A stretch of 64,000 nucleotides of DNA from Chrysomallon squamiferum (taxonomy: Eukaryota > Mollusca > Gastropoda > Neomphalida > Peltospiridae). This document shows, in pieces, positions 49,611-62,135 of the stretch. The notes under the pieces are model-generated. The model did no database searches. It was not told where the DNA came from and saw nothing but the letters and a program-made list of their open reading frames with translations. The stretch is taken from positions 17,930,342 to 17,994,341 of the forward strand of contig CM022679.1 in the NCBI GenBank assembly GCA_012295275.1, in the 5' to 3' direction. The first letter of the stretch is position 1; the number at the start of each line of letters is the position of its first letter. The position numbers were made by a program, and so were the translations under genes.

Positions 49611-52347
49611 GTAAGGCTTTCAAAAATACATTAACACTTGTCAGTTTATTAAGTTTGTGGTATTTTTATGATGAGTAATATTATAGATATTTGAAACATC
49701 AGTTTTTAAATATTTTTGTTTTAGTTTTGGTTTTCACATTAAATGATTTGTTCATCATCTTTATTTCGGTTCATCTAGTAGATTTCAGAAATGACATCCA
49801 TATGTCAGATCCAAAACAAATCAGTCTAACTAGGTTCAGTTTTAGATCAGGTTTAACAGCAGATCATATAGACAGGTTTTTCCATTGCAAAAAATATTTT
49901 TAGTGTTCCAACCAGTGCCTTCAAGCAGCATTAGCATTAGAAGCATGTACAAAAATAATGGATAACTCATGGAATTACGGTAACAGATGGCATGCCAATC
50001 ATAATTGTGTAAAACTGATATTATCAACATATGATTAACATTAAGCAAATTGTTAAATATTTATCAAGTGAAATCCATATAAAACAGACAGAATTATCAG
50101 TCCTAATTATATGTGGCTCCTCAGTGAAAAATTGATGATAATTTAACCAATAAATTATTATGTTTTGTTATTATTATTCATTTTTCATTTATTTTATTAT
50201 TTTTATTTATTTACAGGGGTTAATTTCTTAATAAGTACAAATAACTCCATTCTAAAATAATAATTTAGCAAACAATATTTTTTGAAAGATTTTATCTAAA
50301 CAACATTTACTAAAACAAACATAAATATATAATATAAAGTGGCATGAGTGATACTTGTTTCCTATTCAAACCAGATCACAGTCATGCTATTTATCTGGAG
50401 TAAGGTGTATATCAAAGATTCCTTTCTGCTAATCAGAATAGCCCAAGGTTTTTTTCTAATTAATGTTCATTATCTGGATATACACTTCTCCATTTTATTA
50501 AATCGTTTAATCACAAATAAAAATAAGATTATAAAGAGTGTATCAATTATCATTCTTATAAATCAAAAAGAATTAAAATGTAATTTTTGGTCAGTATAGT
50601 AGATACTTCAGAAAAGGTTTGCAAATGTATGCAATCAGATTTGAACGTTTTTTCTTCTCATTTTTTCAGAAACAAAGATAAAGTTATAAAATGATCAAAT
50701 AACTGATGTTTCAGATCTAATAGTAAAGAAAATAAGTTACGTGAAATTATCTCTGCGTTCTTACATTATACACACATACAAATATTACTCAGTTTCAATA
50801 GTTTCACACAAACATGTATACATAAATACATATGTTTGTGAAATACTTGCCCTTATATACTAAACATCACTGTACATCTAAGTTACCTTAATGTTTTTCA
50901 ATGTCACTTTTTTCCTTTTGTCCAATGATCATCACATGATCACATTTTCAACTGGCTAGCAGACTTCGATTATTTCTGTTGAATTATATTTATTAATAAA
51001 TCATTGGTGAAATACAAAACATTTTATTTTTGATTTACCTCTGTAGCGCAAGAGGCTGAATAAATAAATTATAAACATGTTAAAAATAATGCTCCTGATT
51101 TTTCCAGTTTAATTTCTTTTAGTTAACAGGAAGATGGTGTAAAGATCATTAACAGGCCTTCTTTGCTTTCCCTGCAAGCCTCACTGAAAATGTTTAATGA
51201 AAACAAACATGATTCTTCTCATACTATTCTGTTAATAATTTAATTGATACAGATTTTGTGTCTATGATCCAGTATTGCAGAGACAGATATTTATCACTAG
51301 CTGGTCACCTGGAAGGAGATCATGAGACAAACTTTATGAATAGCTGCACAGATGTTTTATTGCTGTAATAAGAGAGTGACAAGAAGCACAGTACTTAAAT
51401 TAACTGATATGGACATGGTAAATGTCTACAAATAATTATGTGGACAGTATAGATTACAATTTATAAAACTATGCAAGTAGGAGTCCGAGACAAATGTGTT
51501 AAGCTGCAAGTAATTGTAAATAAACATCAGAATACAACTGAATAAAAAGTGAATGGATTGATGAGGATTTCTCAGGATGGACCATTTTATGTTAAGTTTT
51601 TATTTTATTGTATTTTAAATATTTTTATTTATTTTATGAAAAAAATAATACTTGTCTATAAGTTGTTCTTAAGAACTGACTCTTTATTTACCCCAGAATA
51701 TACTTTCTACTTGATATTCAGTAAACAACAAATTATTAAATGAGAACTGCTGTCAGAGATCTTTGAAACCTATACCAAATTTATTTATTAGGATCACAAT
51801 CGGTAACAAAAACAAAAATTGAAAATGTTTGCTTTAATGAAAACAACATGAACTGTGCTTATTTGGATCAAGTATTTGGTTAAAGAGTAATCAGATAATG
51901 GGAACCTATTCCCATCAAATTATATAGTTCGTCACTGCTGTGAAAAAGTTGTTGGTGTTGTTCATTTGGAAAAAGATGTATTGTTATGTTATCCATGTAT
52001 ATTTCTGAAAATTAAAATGTTATTTTTGATATCTAAATTATAATGCATAGGAAACAACTGACCTGTACTGCAATATTAATGATTTTGAAATGTAACAATA
52101 ATCTAAATGTTAACCATAATGTGTGCAGCAGTAAATAAACAAACATTACTAAAGAATAGTTTAATTTACATTTACGTTACATTTTCAGTTACTGAATAGT
52201 GTGAAACTTACACAACTTTCATTTTTTATGCAACACCAAAAGGTATGTTTTATCAAACAATTCAGTACTTTTATACAGTATCACCTTTCAACACATTGAA
52301 TGATTAGTAAAAAAAAATGCCGTGGAAATTCTGTGGTTGTATTAGAT
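49611..52347 (+). other. CaMKII intron 2, first part
   Basis: AT-rich intron sequence without recognisable exons or elements. Confidence 0.5.
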
Positions 52348-52628
52348 CAGTCATGAGCAAACTGAGGCCTGCATGGCCGGCCTAATTTCACAATGAAACT
52401 AACATTAATTCAAATTTTATAAAATGAGTATTTTGTATCTGCTAATACACTAAAACACAATTAATTTTTTTTTATTATAACAGTTCATTGAAATAAATGA
52501 AAATGAAAAATTTCTTAAAATAAACTATACATAAAAACACAAAATTGCCTAAATTAGTACCAGTGGCTTGCCTGAGGATGAGCCAAGTCTCATATGGCCT
52601 GCTTCTCAAAAAAGGTTGCCCATGCCTG
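52348..52628. mobile_element. 281-bp hAT MITE
   Basis: The tips CAGTCATGAGCAAACT and, on the other strand, CAGGCATGGGCAACCT are inverted with four mismatches. The element is flanked by a perfect 8-bp duplication, TATTAGAT (52340-52347 and 52629-52636). The subterminal GAGGCCTGCATGGCC / TATGGCCTGC sequences are the usual 'GCGGCCCG' type seen in Charlie-like hAT MITEs. It has no coding content. Confidence 0.85.
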
Positions 52629-52636
52629 TATTAGAT

Positions 52637-54060
52637 ACAAACCACTTTTAACAAAACTAAATTCTTGAACTGCACTGAACAGGTTCCAAACTTTGAAGCT
52701 TAATATCTTTCCTTTTCTGATGTGCATGATTTTGTTTTTGTCTTGAATAGTAGTTTTCTACAAAGCTAAGTCTGAAAAATGATACTTAGAAATGTTGTCA
52801 TGTGTCAAGAATATATTAAATAGGCTGGTGGTATATTGATATTTAAGACAAGATACATAGGGATTTTTGTTTGTTTATTGAGGTTTTTCAATTGACAGAA
52901 AACTACTCTTTCTGATTTTGATGTGGATAACATTTTTAATACATTCATCATCTTAAAACTGAAATATTTTGGTTAATATTTCATATTTTTCTACCTTTGC
53001 CCACTGGAGACAAGCTTCCTTCCATCTTTTCAAATTCAGTTATGTATTATGGTGTTTAAAAAGATTATTAATATCAACGGTATTGATATAATCACGTTGT
53101 GTCAGCAGTTTGAAGACATATATTAATCAGGATTAATTAATGACTTATGACCATTTAAACAATATCAGTATGAAATTGTTAGTAACAACAATGATTTGCC
53201 AGTATAAACATGAGAGAAAAGAATGCAAAGTCACATCCACTTTTGATTAGCCATTTTTAATTAATTAATATACAAATAGTTAATTTGATCTTTGATACCA
53301 CACAACTCTTTTAATAACATAAGAAATAGAGAACAAATTTGGATAATTGAAATAGCTCATCATTTCCAAAAGATAAATTTATAGTGCTTTCTAATTTCAC
53401 CAAATAATGGACCATGAGCTTGAAAGCAGATTTCTTTGTGTCATTTCATGCATCAGCTGTATGTATTGATTTGCAAATCCCTTTTGTCTGCTGTAGAGCC
53501 TTGTATTTGTGTAATGGTGGTGGTTAACTAGACAATTGTATCTTTGTCCACTGGTGCCTTCAGTTATGAGTTGTGCATTAGCTTCATCTCTCTTCCCTTT
53601 CTTTTTGATAATGCAATTACAGTATTCAGAATGAAGCACATGATATATTAGCAACAGATATTTATTTTTGCTGATATTTGTTAATCATCTTTATATTATA
53701 AATAGTGATATGTGTTGTTCTGACTCTGCAAATCCTCAGTTTAATTCTGAAAATTTCTTATTTAAAGCAAGCATAGCAAAAGAAAGATGCAGGTTGAGAG
53801 AGATCTAAAAAAAAAATTTTTTTTTTTTTTTTTAGACAAGGGGAATCTTATTTGAATTATTTAATGATTTTTGTGTTAAAAAGGAGCAAGTGTTAAACAG
53901 AAATATCAGTATTTTACAGGACTACTGAAAATACCAGTTTAAAGACTATTTTTGCAAGTCCATTTTAAGATTTATATGTTTTGTGTATCATGAATGATTA
54001 TGATGCAGTAAAGTGATTATAATTTCAATGGCAAAAACAGTTTTAATATATATATATATA
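52637..54060 (+). other. CaMKII intron 2, spacer
   Basis: Nothing recognised apart from an A/T homopolymer patch at about 53806-53836 and a short (AT)n at 54045-54060. The 85-codon - strand frame at 53654-53397 has no known motif. Confidence 0.4.
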
Positions 54061-54750
54061 CAGAAGTTTTTCAAGTTACAAGCAATCGCCAGTTGATTTT
54101 TTGCTTTGATTTGTGAGCAAAAATCTGAGTTACGAGCGAGTGTCAGATACTCCACCGCTAGTTGGTGCGACAAACAGCACAACAACTAGCCAGCATACCA
54201 TGTCTCACTTGTTTTTTTCATGTGGTTACCTTGCCATGGAAGCATTTCTGTTGTGCTCGCGTTTTGTGCAGTATTTTGCCAAATTTCCATGGATCCCAAG
54301 AAAGTGAGTGCAAAGGACAGTGCTGAGAAGAAGAAGTGGATGATGTCCATTGACTTAAAGCTTGAATTCATAGAAAAACATGAGCAAGGTGTGGATGTAG
54401 TCGACTTGGCTAGGCAGCATGAGCGTAGTACTTCTGCGATATGTACCATACTGAAGCTGAAGGAATCGATAAAGGCTGTAACTCCAGCCAAAGGCGTTAA
54501 AATAATTTGTCTGATCTCCAAGATTCATACACTTTACAAAACCAATTTATTTCTTTACATTCTCTTTTATTTTGTTCTTATATAATATTTGTCATTTATA
54601 AATGCATTTTTCTTATATGAAAACATGTTGCAAAAACAAAACAGAAACAATCAAATGGGGTGTTTTTTGGGGGAAATTGATTTGATGTACAAGCAAATTG
54701 AGTTATGAGCTTGGTCATGGAACGAATTAAACTCTTAAGTCAAGCTATCT
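54061..54750 (+). mobile_element. Tigger-like element, internally deleted, copy A
   Basis: It begins CAGAAGTTTTTCAAGTTAC after TA and ends in a degraded inverted CTTAAGTCAAGCTATC near 54750. From 54292 it encodes MDPKKVSAKDSAEKKKW, then LKLEFIEKHEQGVDVVDLA with RSTSAICTI. This is the N-terminal psq/CENP-B helix-turn-helix of Tigger transposases. After about 80 residues the frame runs into unrelated AT-rich sequence beginning TTTACAAAACCAATTTATTT. The same junction is present in copy B, so this is a propagated non-autonomous form. Confidence 0.8.
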
Positions 54751-56455
54751 ATTATTTAACAATGTAAGGAAATAAAAAAAAATGTGATTTTACTATAATG
54801 CATACAATTATACAAATCAGATTTAACATTAATGTATGCTGCAACACAGAATACAGTTTTACTATAACATAATGGAATACATTTGTAACTTTTTTGAAGA
54901 CAAAAACTCCATATAAGCAGCATTTAACAGTTATAGAGGAAATGAATTCTGTATAATTAGAAAAAACATCACTGATGCTTGCTGTCACCTTCCACATGAC
55001 GTTCACTAATGGACATTTCATCAGATACTGTCACCATGGAAGTAAATGAAAGCAGCATATTTCTTTTCCATTTTTATCCCTTTGCTTCTGATCCATTTGA
55101 CAATTGGATAGAAAGCTGTGTAAATGTCGAATTTTTTCAGTTTGTAAAAGATACATTTGTCTTATTTAATATATACTTCAAATGTTTCTTAATTTAAACA
55201 TTAAGCTTTATCATTACTAGTAATAAAATATAACGATTTTATTTTTATAATGTTAGTAATCTGATATACAACATAATCATCAAAGTCAGCATTTACCATT
55301 CAAGATTTTAATTTGTGATTTCATTATTAAATTACTTCTTTTTCATTTATTTTCTAAATGGAAAAAATTTGACAAGCATGAATTTGTGTTATTAAACCGA
55401 GTTCTTTTCTTTCTGTATTTCAGACATATCTGTCAAGTAATTAACTATACAGTGCATAGTAATTCATATATTTAAGTTCCTTTTCTATTTTTTAAAATAT
55501 TTTAATTCCACCTTTACTTAAAAATTAGTAATTGGGATCTCACTGAAATGATTATTCCAATAATAATAATAATAATAATAATAGAATGAATGAATGAATA
55601 AAGAAAAAAATAAGTAAATGATTCCATTATCTCATCAAAAATTTAGATAGAAATTCACTAATGCAACAAACATATTAATCATATACAGATAACCAAAAAC
55701 TGTAATTCACTATGAAGTTGTTCAAATAATTTGGTGTATATTATAGAAAAATATTGATATTTTACAAATTAACCCAACAGGTAATTGATGCCAACTTAAA
55801 ACTTAAATCCAGGATACCTGACAAATTTGTGCATGCACAAATTAACACATGAACAGCACAGTATCTTTATTAACCATGCTTGTTTTTTTTCTCTTTAAAA
55901 TACAGTTTCATATATTTTTTGGTAGAAAGGTATCAGTTTAATTGAACTTTAAAATGTATGAATTATGATCAAATTCTTTGATGTTGAAATTTAATTGAAG
56001 TTCTTTATTCTTCAGGTATTAGCTCAAATACACAAAGCCTCTTAATTAAACACACATAAACATAAAGGCTTCTTTTCCCACCTTGGAATTACTGATTATT
56101 TTTAATTTTTTTGTTTATAATGGCCTTTATAAATACTATTCTGGATACAGTAAAGTTTGCTTATCTATCTTGAGAACAAGTTTGACACACTCATCTCTTT
56201 CTCTCTGTCTAGATAACTAGCTACATAGATCAGTGAAATTGATTTATATTAAAATCCTGTGAGGTTTCAAAGGATAGCATAATCATAGACTTGGATATAA
56301 GATACATGACCATTCAGATGATAATGTCTGTGTTAAATGTTGATAAATAACAGACTCTGGATTTGGTATAATGACCAGCTGTGGGGTTTATGGTGTTCAT
56401 AATTACAACAAGAAATGACTTAAGTCTTATTGCAGTGAATGTATAATTTCATATA
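54751..56455 (+). other. CaMKII intron 2, spacer
   Basis: AT-rich, with a short (TAA)n at about 55559-55583. No exon or element was recognised. Confidence 0.4.
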
Positions 56456-57313
56456 CAGTGATACCTTGACTTACGAGTTTTCTGTGTTAGGAGCATTTGC
56501 CTGGTTGATTTTTTGCTTTGAGTTGGGAGCCAAAATCCAAGTTATGAGTGAGCTTCAGATACACTGCACCTACTTAGCGCAAAGAAGAACACGACATCCA
56601 GTGAGAAATCCCACATCTCACTTGTTTACTTCACATGGTGATCTCGCCCGTTGAAGCATCTCTGTTGTGTTGTGCTTGCGTTTTGGGCAGTAGTTTGCCA
56701 AATTTCTTTTTTCTGACCATGGATCCTAAAAAAGTGAGTGAAAGGACAGTGCTGAGAAGAAGAATAGGAATCATAGAAAAGCATGGAATCATAGAAAAAC
56801 ATGAACAAGGTGTGCATATAGTTGACTTGGCTAGGCAGTACAAACATAGTAGTTCTGCAATATGTACCATGAAGCAGGAGGCAATAAAGGCTATAACATT
56901 AGCCAAAGGCATTAAAATAATAATATACTTTACAAAACCAATTTATTTCTTTACATTCTTTCTTATTTTATTTTTATATAATATTTCAACTGTTGTAATA
57001 TAATAAATTTTCTATAATAATAATTATGCTTTCTTTTATTGATTTAATTTTACATCACTGATATTTTAATAAATTTTTATGCATATTGTCAGGAAAAATT
57101 TGCCTGCCAGTACTTAATATCTGTCATTTATAAATACATTTTTCTTATTTCAAAACACATTGCAAAAAAAAATGGACTGGTATTTTAAGGGCTGGAATGG
57201 ATTAATGGTATTTCAGATAATTTCAGTGGGGAAAATTGATTTGTTATATGAGCAACTAGAGTTATGAGCTCGGTCACAGAACAAATTAACTTAATGTTTC
57301 TCTTGCATCACTA
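56456..57313 (+). mobile_element. Tigger-like element, internally deleted, copy B
   Basis: It begins CAGTGATACCTTGACTTACG (56456), preceded by TA. The right end near 57313 is degraded (CATCACTA). From 56719 it encodes MDPKKVSERTVLRRR, then IIEKHEQGVHIVDLARQY and SSSAICTM, homologous to copy A but with an in-frame deletion and a small duplication (GIIEKH repeated). It shares the TTTACAAAACCAATTTATTT junction with copy A but retains about 150 bp of 3' sequence that copy A lacks. Confidence 0.8.
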
Positions 57314-57657
57314 AAAAGCATCAGTTTGTCTCATTTAAGGTCATTGATGTCTGTTATAATATCAGATATTAAAAAGGATTTTCACATTGTCAACAGACTT
57401 GTTTCCATGCCTCTGGGTGAGATCAGTAATGATGGTATGGGTAGCCTTTGCAACAACTGTGCATATGATTCAAATGCTCATTTACTAATCATTTTCTTTT
57501 ATAATTTCAACTTTACCTATATATATTAGTCATTCTAATAGGAGCTATCTGAGCATATTGATCATCTTTAAGATAATACTTATGACAAGCTTTCATATGT
57601 GTTTCTCTTCAGATGTATTGTCAAGCACACAGTTACTGAATGAGGTACAATAAATAG
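57314..57657 (+). other. CaMKII intron 2, spacer
   Basis: No recognisable content. It ends with the AATAG target duplication (57653-57657) of the LTR element. Confidence 0.4.
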
Positions 57658-57848
57658 TGTTATGTTTTAACATTAAAACATAAAGTTCATTTCAATTTCC
57701 AAACAATTTATTTTGTTTCAAAAATGGCTACGAACAAAAACTGACTCAGGCTCCCTGTGACGTCATATAATACTATCTCCCTTATTCTGGTTCCCCTAAA
57801 CATCGTAAACTGTAACAATGTTAACTATAACACCATTTATATACAACA
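57658..57848 (-). repeat. 3' LTR (left copy)
   Basis: 191 bp, TG...CA with short inverted tips (TGTTAT/ATAACA-like). Compared with the right LTR it contains an extra stretch near its + strand start. It lies next to the polypurine tract. Confidence 0.85.
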
Positions 57849-58147
57849 CTTCCTCCCCTCCAAATTTTCAGTTTACCCACAAATTATGTTATATGTAAAA
57901 TTCTAAAATAAATTTGTGTGATTTAGTAATTAGTAATAATTAAACAATTGAACTTTGAACTTAACAAATACATTTTTTTTTTTTTCCACTGGACACCATA
58001 ATAGTTCAATTACAGTTTATCAAGTACGTCCATTGGTCACATATGGAACTTCAAATAACAAATATTATTTAAAAATATATATATTAAAAAAATAACACTA
58101 ATTCTACAATCTTTCAATGAATTCACACAGATTCAGATTAAATCACT

Positions 58148-58522
58148 TTAAATAGTTTGTATCAGTCTTTGAGTTGTTTTTCGAGCACGTCTAGGATATC
58201 TTGGGGTTGATGGTATTGGTAGTTGCGGTACATTGTCAACAGTATCATTGATGGCATTAGAAGTAACCGTTCTGTTTTTCATCTCAGTCTCTTCCACCTG
58301 AACGGTTGGTTCAACAAATTCCATATCAGACTTGGTACCAATTGCAGACAGTTCTGGGGAAGTGTTCCTATTATCCTCCAAATGCACATATTTATTAAGT
58401 TGATTCACTTGTCTTTTACACACAAAATCTCCAACTTTCACTCTGTAGGTAACAGGCCCTAGCTGACACAGTACTTCTCCACTTGTGTACTCCAAAAATG
58501 ATTGCCAGTGCTTCTTTATCAA
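58148..58522 (-). pseudogene. Integrase C-terminal fragment
   Basis: The open frame contains QLGPVTYRVKVGD, VCKRQVNQLNKYV and, near its end, PRYPRRARKTTQRL. These are the GPxxYxV / RHxxQL / YPxRxRxxPxRL blocks at the end of Ty3/Gypsy integrases. The zinc-binding and DDE catalytic parts are absent; the fragment is joined almost directly to the RNase H end. Confidence 0.75.
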
Positions 58523-59290
58523 TTTGGGAATACTTGCGTTCTGCTGATGTCAGAGTTCTAGAAGCGTATGCTATTGGCCTATCCGATCCTTCATTTCCAT
58601 GTGATATTACCGCTCCAAGACCATGCGCAGATGCATCTACTGCCAACATTACTGGTTTCATCAGGTCATAGTGGACAAGAATTTTAGATGATGCTAACAG
58701 TTTTCCATTTTTGTTCACTATAAATGCAAAGTACTCAACTTCATCTTTCATCATTGCACATTTGGACCTTTTCAGTTGAATTCCATATTTTTCTAGGCGT
58801 TTCAAAGTGTTTTTCAAGTGTTCAATGTCATCCTTTCCAGTGACTATGATGTCATCCAAAATGTAACCTACACCTTTTAGCCCTTGAAGCATTTTGTCCA
58901 TCGTTTGTTGAAAAATAGGCACTGCAACTCCAAATGGCAACCTTGTATAGCGATAAAGTCCAAGGTGAGTATTGATTGTGACAGTTCCTCAACTCTTCAT
59001 TAAGCAACACTTGCTGGTATGCATGTGACAAATTCAGTTTGGAGAACTTTTGTACTCGGGCACTTCCAACACAGGATTTATGGTAACCTTGTAATCACCA
59101 CAAATGCTAACAGTTTTGTCAGGTTTTAAAACAGGTACAATAGGAGAAACCCATTCAGAAAAATCCACCTTTTCTACAATTCCTTCTGCTTCAAGTCTGT
59201 GAAGTTCATCAGCAATCTTTTCCTTCAAAGCATAAGGTACTGGTCTAGCCTTGAAAAACTTTGGAGTAGCATCCTCTTTCACTTTCAGAT
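58500..59290 (-). pseudogene. Reverse transcriptase and RNase H, broken
   Basis: 59282-59034 holds the first RT blocks (ALKEKIADELHRLEAEGIVE and WVSPIVPVLKPDKTVSICGD). 58940-58500 holds MPFGVAVPIFQQTMDKML, GYILDDIIVTGKDDIEHL and then RNase H (LAVDASAHGLGAVISH and EALAIIFGVHKW). The RT active-site block reads YILDD instead of the usual YxDD spacing. Between SNG-type 'IVNKNGKL' and 'LASSKILVHYD' about 80 residues of the usual connection region are missing. A frameshift also separates the two open parts. Confidence 0.8.
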
Positions 59291-59460
59291 GAGCTCTTAT
59301 TCTTTTACTGTTCCCAACTCATTTGAAAAAATTGAATATCTACTGAACAAATCTTCAGGGTTTCCACAGGCTTTCATAATCTTAATACTGTTCCAGTCCA
59401 ACTGAAAGTTTTGGAACCAATTCCGTCCAAACAAAGTTCGTCCATTTCCTTTCACCACAA

Positions 59461-59754
59461 TTAAAGGTAAAAGTTTTTTCTGCTTTCCATATTTAACATC
59501 ACCTCAATTTGCCCAAGGACTGGCACCACTTCATCTGTATAAGTTTTCAACACAACTGATGTTGATTTCAATGGCACTGTTTTCTTCAATTTTTCCTGAT
59601 AACTCTTATTAGAAATTATCGATACAGAAGCACCTGTATCTACTTCCATTCTTAATGGCACACCATTGAGTTCCAATGAAATTTGAATTTCTTTCACTTT
59701 CGTAGATTTCACTGTGAAAATTGACTGTTCAAAATCACAGTCATTTCTTTCCAT
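59461..59754 (-). pseudogene. Retroviral-type aspartic protease domain
   Basis: The frame includes EISLELNGVPLRMEV-like sequence and VDTGASVSII (residues about 37-46), the catalytic D-T/S-G motif of retrotransposon proteases, followed by a hydrophobic strand pattern. It forms the start of Pol in this element. Confidence 0.8.
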
Positions 59755-60029
59755 TGCAACCTGTTTATTTTCAAGAACAGCTTTTATAATTTCTGATTCA
59801 GTTTCATTACTTCCAGATTCTTCATGAACCTCATGAATTTTTAAACCTGTTTCAGATTCAGCATTTTCAATTTATGAATCACTGGTACCACCTTCTGATT
59901 CCGTAAGGTCCCTATCAGAATCTTGATTCACAACATTAAGTTTAGAATTTTTCTTTTTCAACTTTTGGAATTTCTTTTTCCATCTGTTTGCTTTCCTGTC
60001 TTTCTATTTTTTTCTTTTGATTTCGACTT

Positions 60030-60675
60030 TTTCTACTCAGGTGTCCTGTTTCATTACACTTATAACAGTTTGCCTTTTTCTAAATTAGTTTTACCGCACC
60101 AGAAGCATTCAATGACAGAAACTTTGTAGAACTTTTCCGTTTCTGATTTCATTCCAATTTTCAGCATGTCAGTTTCTCTAGCTGTCATTTCCATACTAAC
60201 AGCTATTTGCAAGGCTTTCCACAGTGATAAGTCATGTTCAGAGAGAACTTTTTTTCTGTATTGACTTTTCAGACAGACCACAGACCAAAATGTCTCTTAA
60301 TGCTTCAGTCAAAAATGCACCAAATTCACAGTGTTCTTTCAATTTTCTTAATTCTGCCAAAAATTCACTTAGTCTTCTCTCCAGGCTCTGTTGATAGAAT
60401 TTGAACCGTTCCGCAGTCACCAAAAGTTTTGGTTTGAGATGGTTTCCTATCAAGGTTTTCAATTGTTCGTAAGTCTTACTTGCTGCTTTCTCAGGCAAAG
60501 TCAGATTTTGAATCAACCTGTAAGTCTTGGCACCACATACGGACAACAAAATGGAACGTTTCTTTTCGGCATCGTCTACATCATTCGCCAACAGATACTG
60601 TTCCAAACGTTCGATGTATTCATCCCAATTGGAACTTTCTAGATCAAACTCTTCAACTTTACTGTAGGTAGCCAT
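60030..60675 (-). pseudogene. Gag with two degraded zinc knuckles
   Basis: The ATG is at 60675, 60 bp inside the 5' LTR. The first 145 codons (MATYSKVEEFDL..., ANDVDDAEKKRSILLSVCGA, YEQLKTLIGNHLKPK) form a typical Ty3/Gypsy capsid. A shift at a T7 run (about 60249-60255) moves into the next frame (60281-60060). Two CCHC knuckles follow: CFWCGKTN with the histidine position altered, and, after another shift, CYKCNETGHLSRKS with the last cysteine replaced by serine. Confidence 0.8.
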
Positions 60676-60735
60676 ATTTCATAAATAGTTAATTTCAGGA
60701 AGTTCAACACGTGTTATCCCATCGTCATCGCCAAT

Positions 60736-60909
60736 TGTTATGTTTTAATGTTTTAATTTCCAAATAATTTATTTCATTTCAAAAATTGCTACGAACAAAA
60801 ACTGACGCACGTTCCCAGTGATGTCATATAATACTATCTCCCTTATTCTGGTTCTCCTAAACATTGTAAACTGTAACAATGTTAACTATAACACCATTTA
60901 GATACAACA
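60736..60909 (-). repeat. 5' LTR (right copy)
   Basis: 174 bp, beginning TGTTATG and ending ATACAACA on the + strand, directly followed by the AATAG duplication. Shorter than its partner by one indel. Confidence 0.85.
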
Positions 60910-60974
60910 AATAGACGTCGGAGAAAGACCATCTAGAAGCCAATCATAATTTTTATTTAATATTAATTCCACTT

Positions 60975-62135
60975 ACAATAGCTAGTGGCAGCCAAAATTG
61001 TAAAATTTATATCTGTTTTCATTTTGTTTTTAATTAAACAGAACAAAATAAAATTATTCTAATATCTACCTTACTTTCTGAGATGTAATGTTTTGAATAC
61101 TGACAGCATTAGCAAATGTGATCTGAACCATTTTCAGCCAAAATTTATTATGGTGTCAGAAAATGTAATATATGTGGCAGTATTAATAACTAAATTGCTT
61201 TAAAAATGTTTTTACTTTGAATCACTTGAAGTAGTTAGCAGACGCCAAAATTTGGAAATTTATATCCATTTTAATTTTTCTAAAGTTAAATAACTTTTGA
61301 ATACAAATACAGAACAAACAAAATTATTCAGTTATCTTGCATCTTTTTGAAATTTGACGTTTTAAAAACTGACTACACTGTGACAGTATCAGCAAATGTT
61401 TTATCAGATTATCACTGTTGAAATCACAGTTTGTTTCAGTGGTAAAATGCAAACAAAACTTGTTTATTTTAAAATGGATTTGTGAGTCTTTTTCAAAAAT
61501 AATTAGATGACAATTAAAGAGTATTTGAATAAGTTTACAAGAAACTTTAATTAAATTATAACTGACTTACTGAGATGGTGCCAAATTCAATCAAGACCCG
61601 AGATCTAATTTGCTGATAAACTGTACTGTGTGATCAGCACCATTTTGATCATAAAACCATCAGTTGGTCACTGGTAGCAATTGTTATATTGGAAATGGTC
61701 ACATTATGTTTTGTTCGAAATAACATTTGAAATTTAACATGATTTCAAATGATACCTGACATAGGGTGTAATTGGAATATATCGTAATTTAAGTTAAAAT
61801 CCAAATTTTCTAGAAAAATATGGTTATTTGTGTGGGTTTTTTCCTGCTTTGCTATATATCATTAGAAAGCTTATTTTATTAGCTTTCCAGTGATGCTGTA
61901 TAGTATGTGCACTCCCAGAGCTGGACACTGCAGATGTTGAGATACAGTTTTCACTGTCATGTTTTAAATGCAGGTTACAAATTCACTGAATAACTTACGA
62001 TATCAAAGGAACAACAAGAAGAAATCTTCATCTTTATTTCCATGCAATTTATAATGTAACAGGTTGCTTGTAAGCTGAGTTAAAAGAGCTTAAAAAACAC
62101 CAATTTTGCATATTTCTTTGCATGCATTTTATTCT
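60975..62135 (+). repeat. AT-rich dispersed repeat, copy 2
   Basis: Colinear with the SLC43 intron 9 repeat. This copy contains the CCAAAATTT...TTTATATC module twice (about 60992 and 61247), so the element is internally tandem. No reading frame or clear ends were recognised. Confidence 0.55.

Larger units (their letters stand above)
57658..60909 (-). mobile_element. Ty3/Gypsy-type LTR retrotransposon, internally deleted (3.25 kb)
   Basis: Two direct repeats, 57658-57848 and 60736-60909, begin TGTTATG and end ATACAACA on the + strand. They are flanked by a perfect 5-bp duplication AATAG (57653-57657 and 60910-60914). The element is transcribed from the - strand. Gag lies just inside the right LTR, followed by zinc knuckle, protease, reverse transcriptase, RNase H and the tail of integrase. 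A purine tract (GGAGGGGAGGAAG on the - strand) abuts the left, 3' LTR. A primer-binding-like TGGCGATGACGATGG abuts the right, 5' LTR (the tRNA is not identified). The connection domain and the integrase core are missing, so it cannot move alone. The two LTRs differ at many positions and by an indel of about 19 bp, so the insertion is old. Confidence 0.9.

Noticed and set aside
53397-53654. 85-codon - strand frame in CaMKII intron 2
   Set aside because: No recognisable motif, no splice or transposon context.
55425-55460. Possible exon after TTTCAG at about 55424
   Set aside because: It is followed by stops in the required phase and has no kinase sequence.
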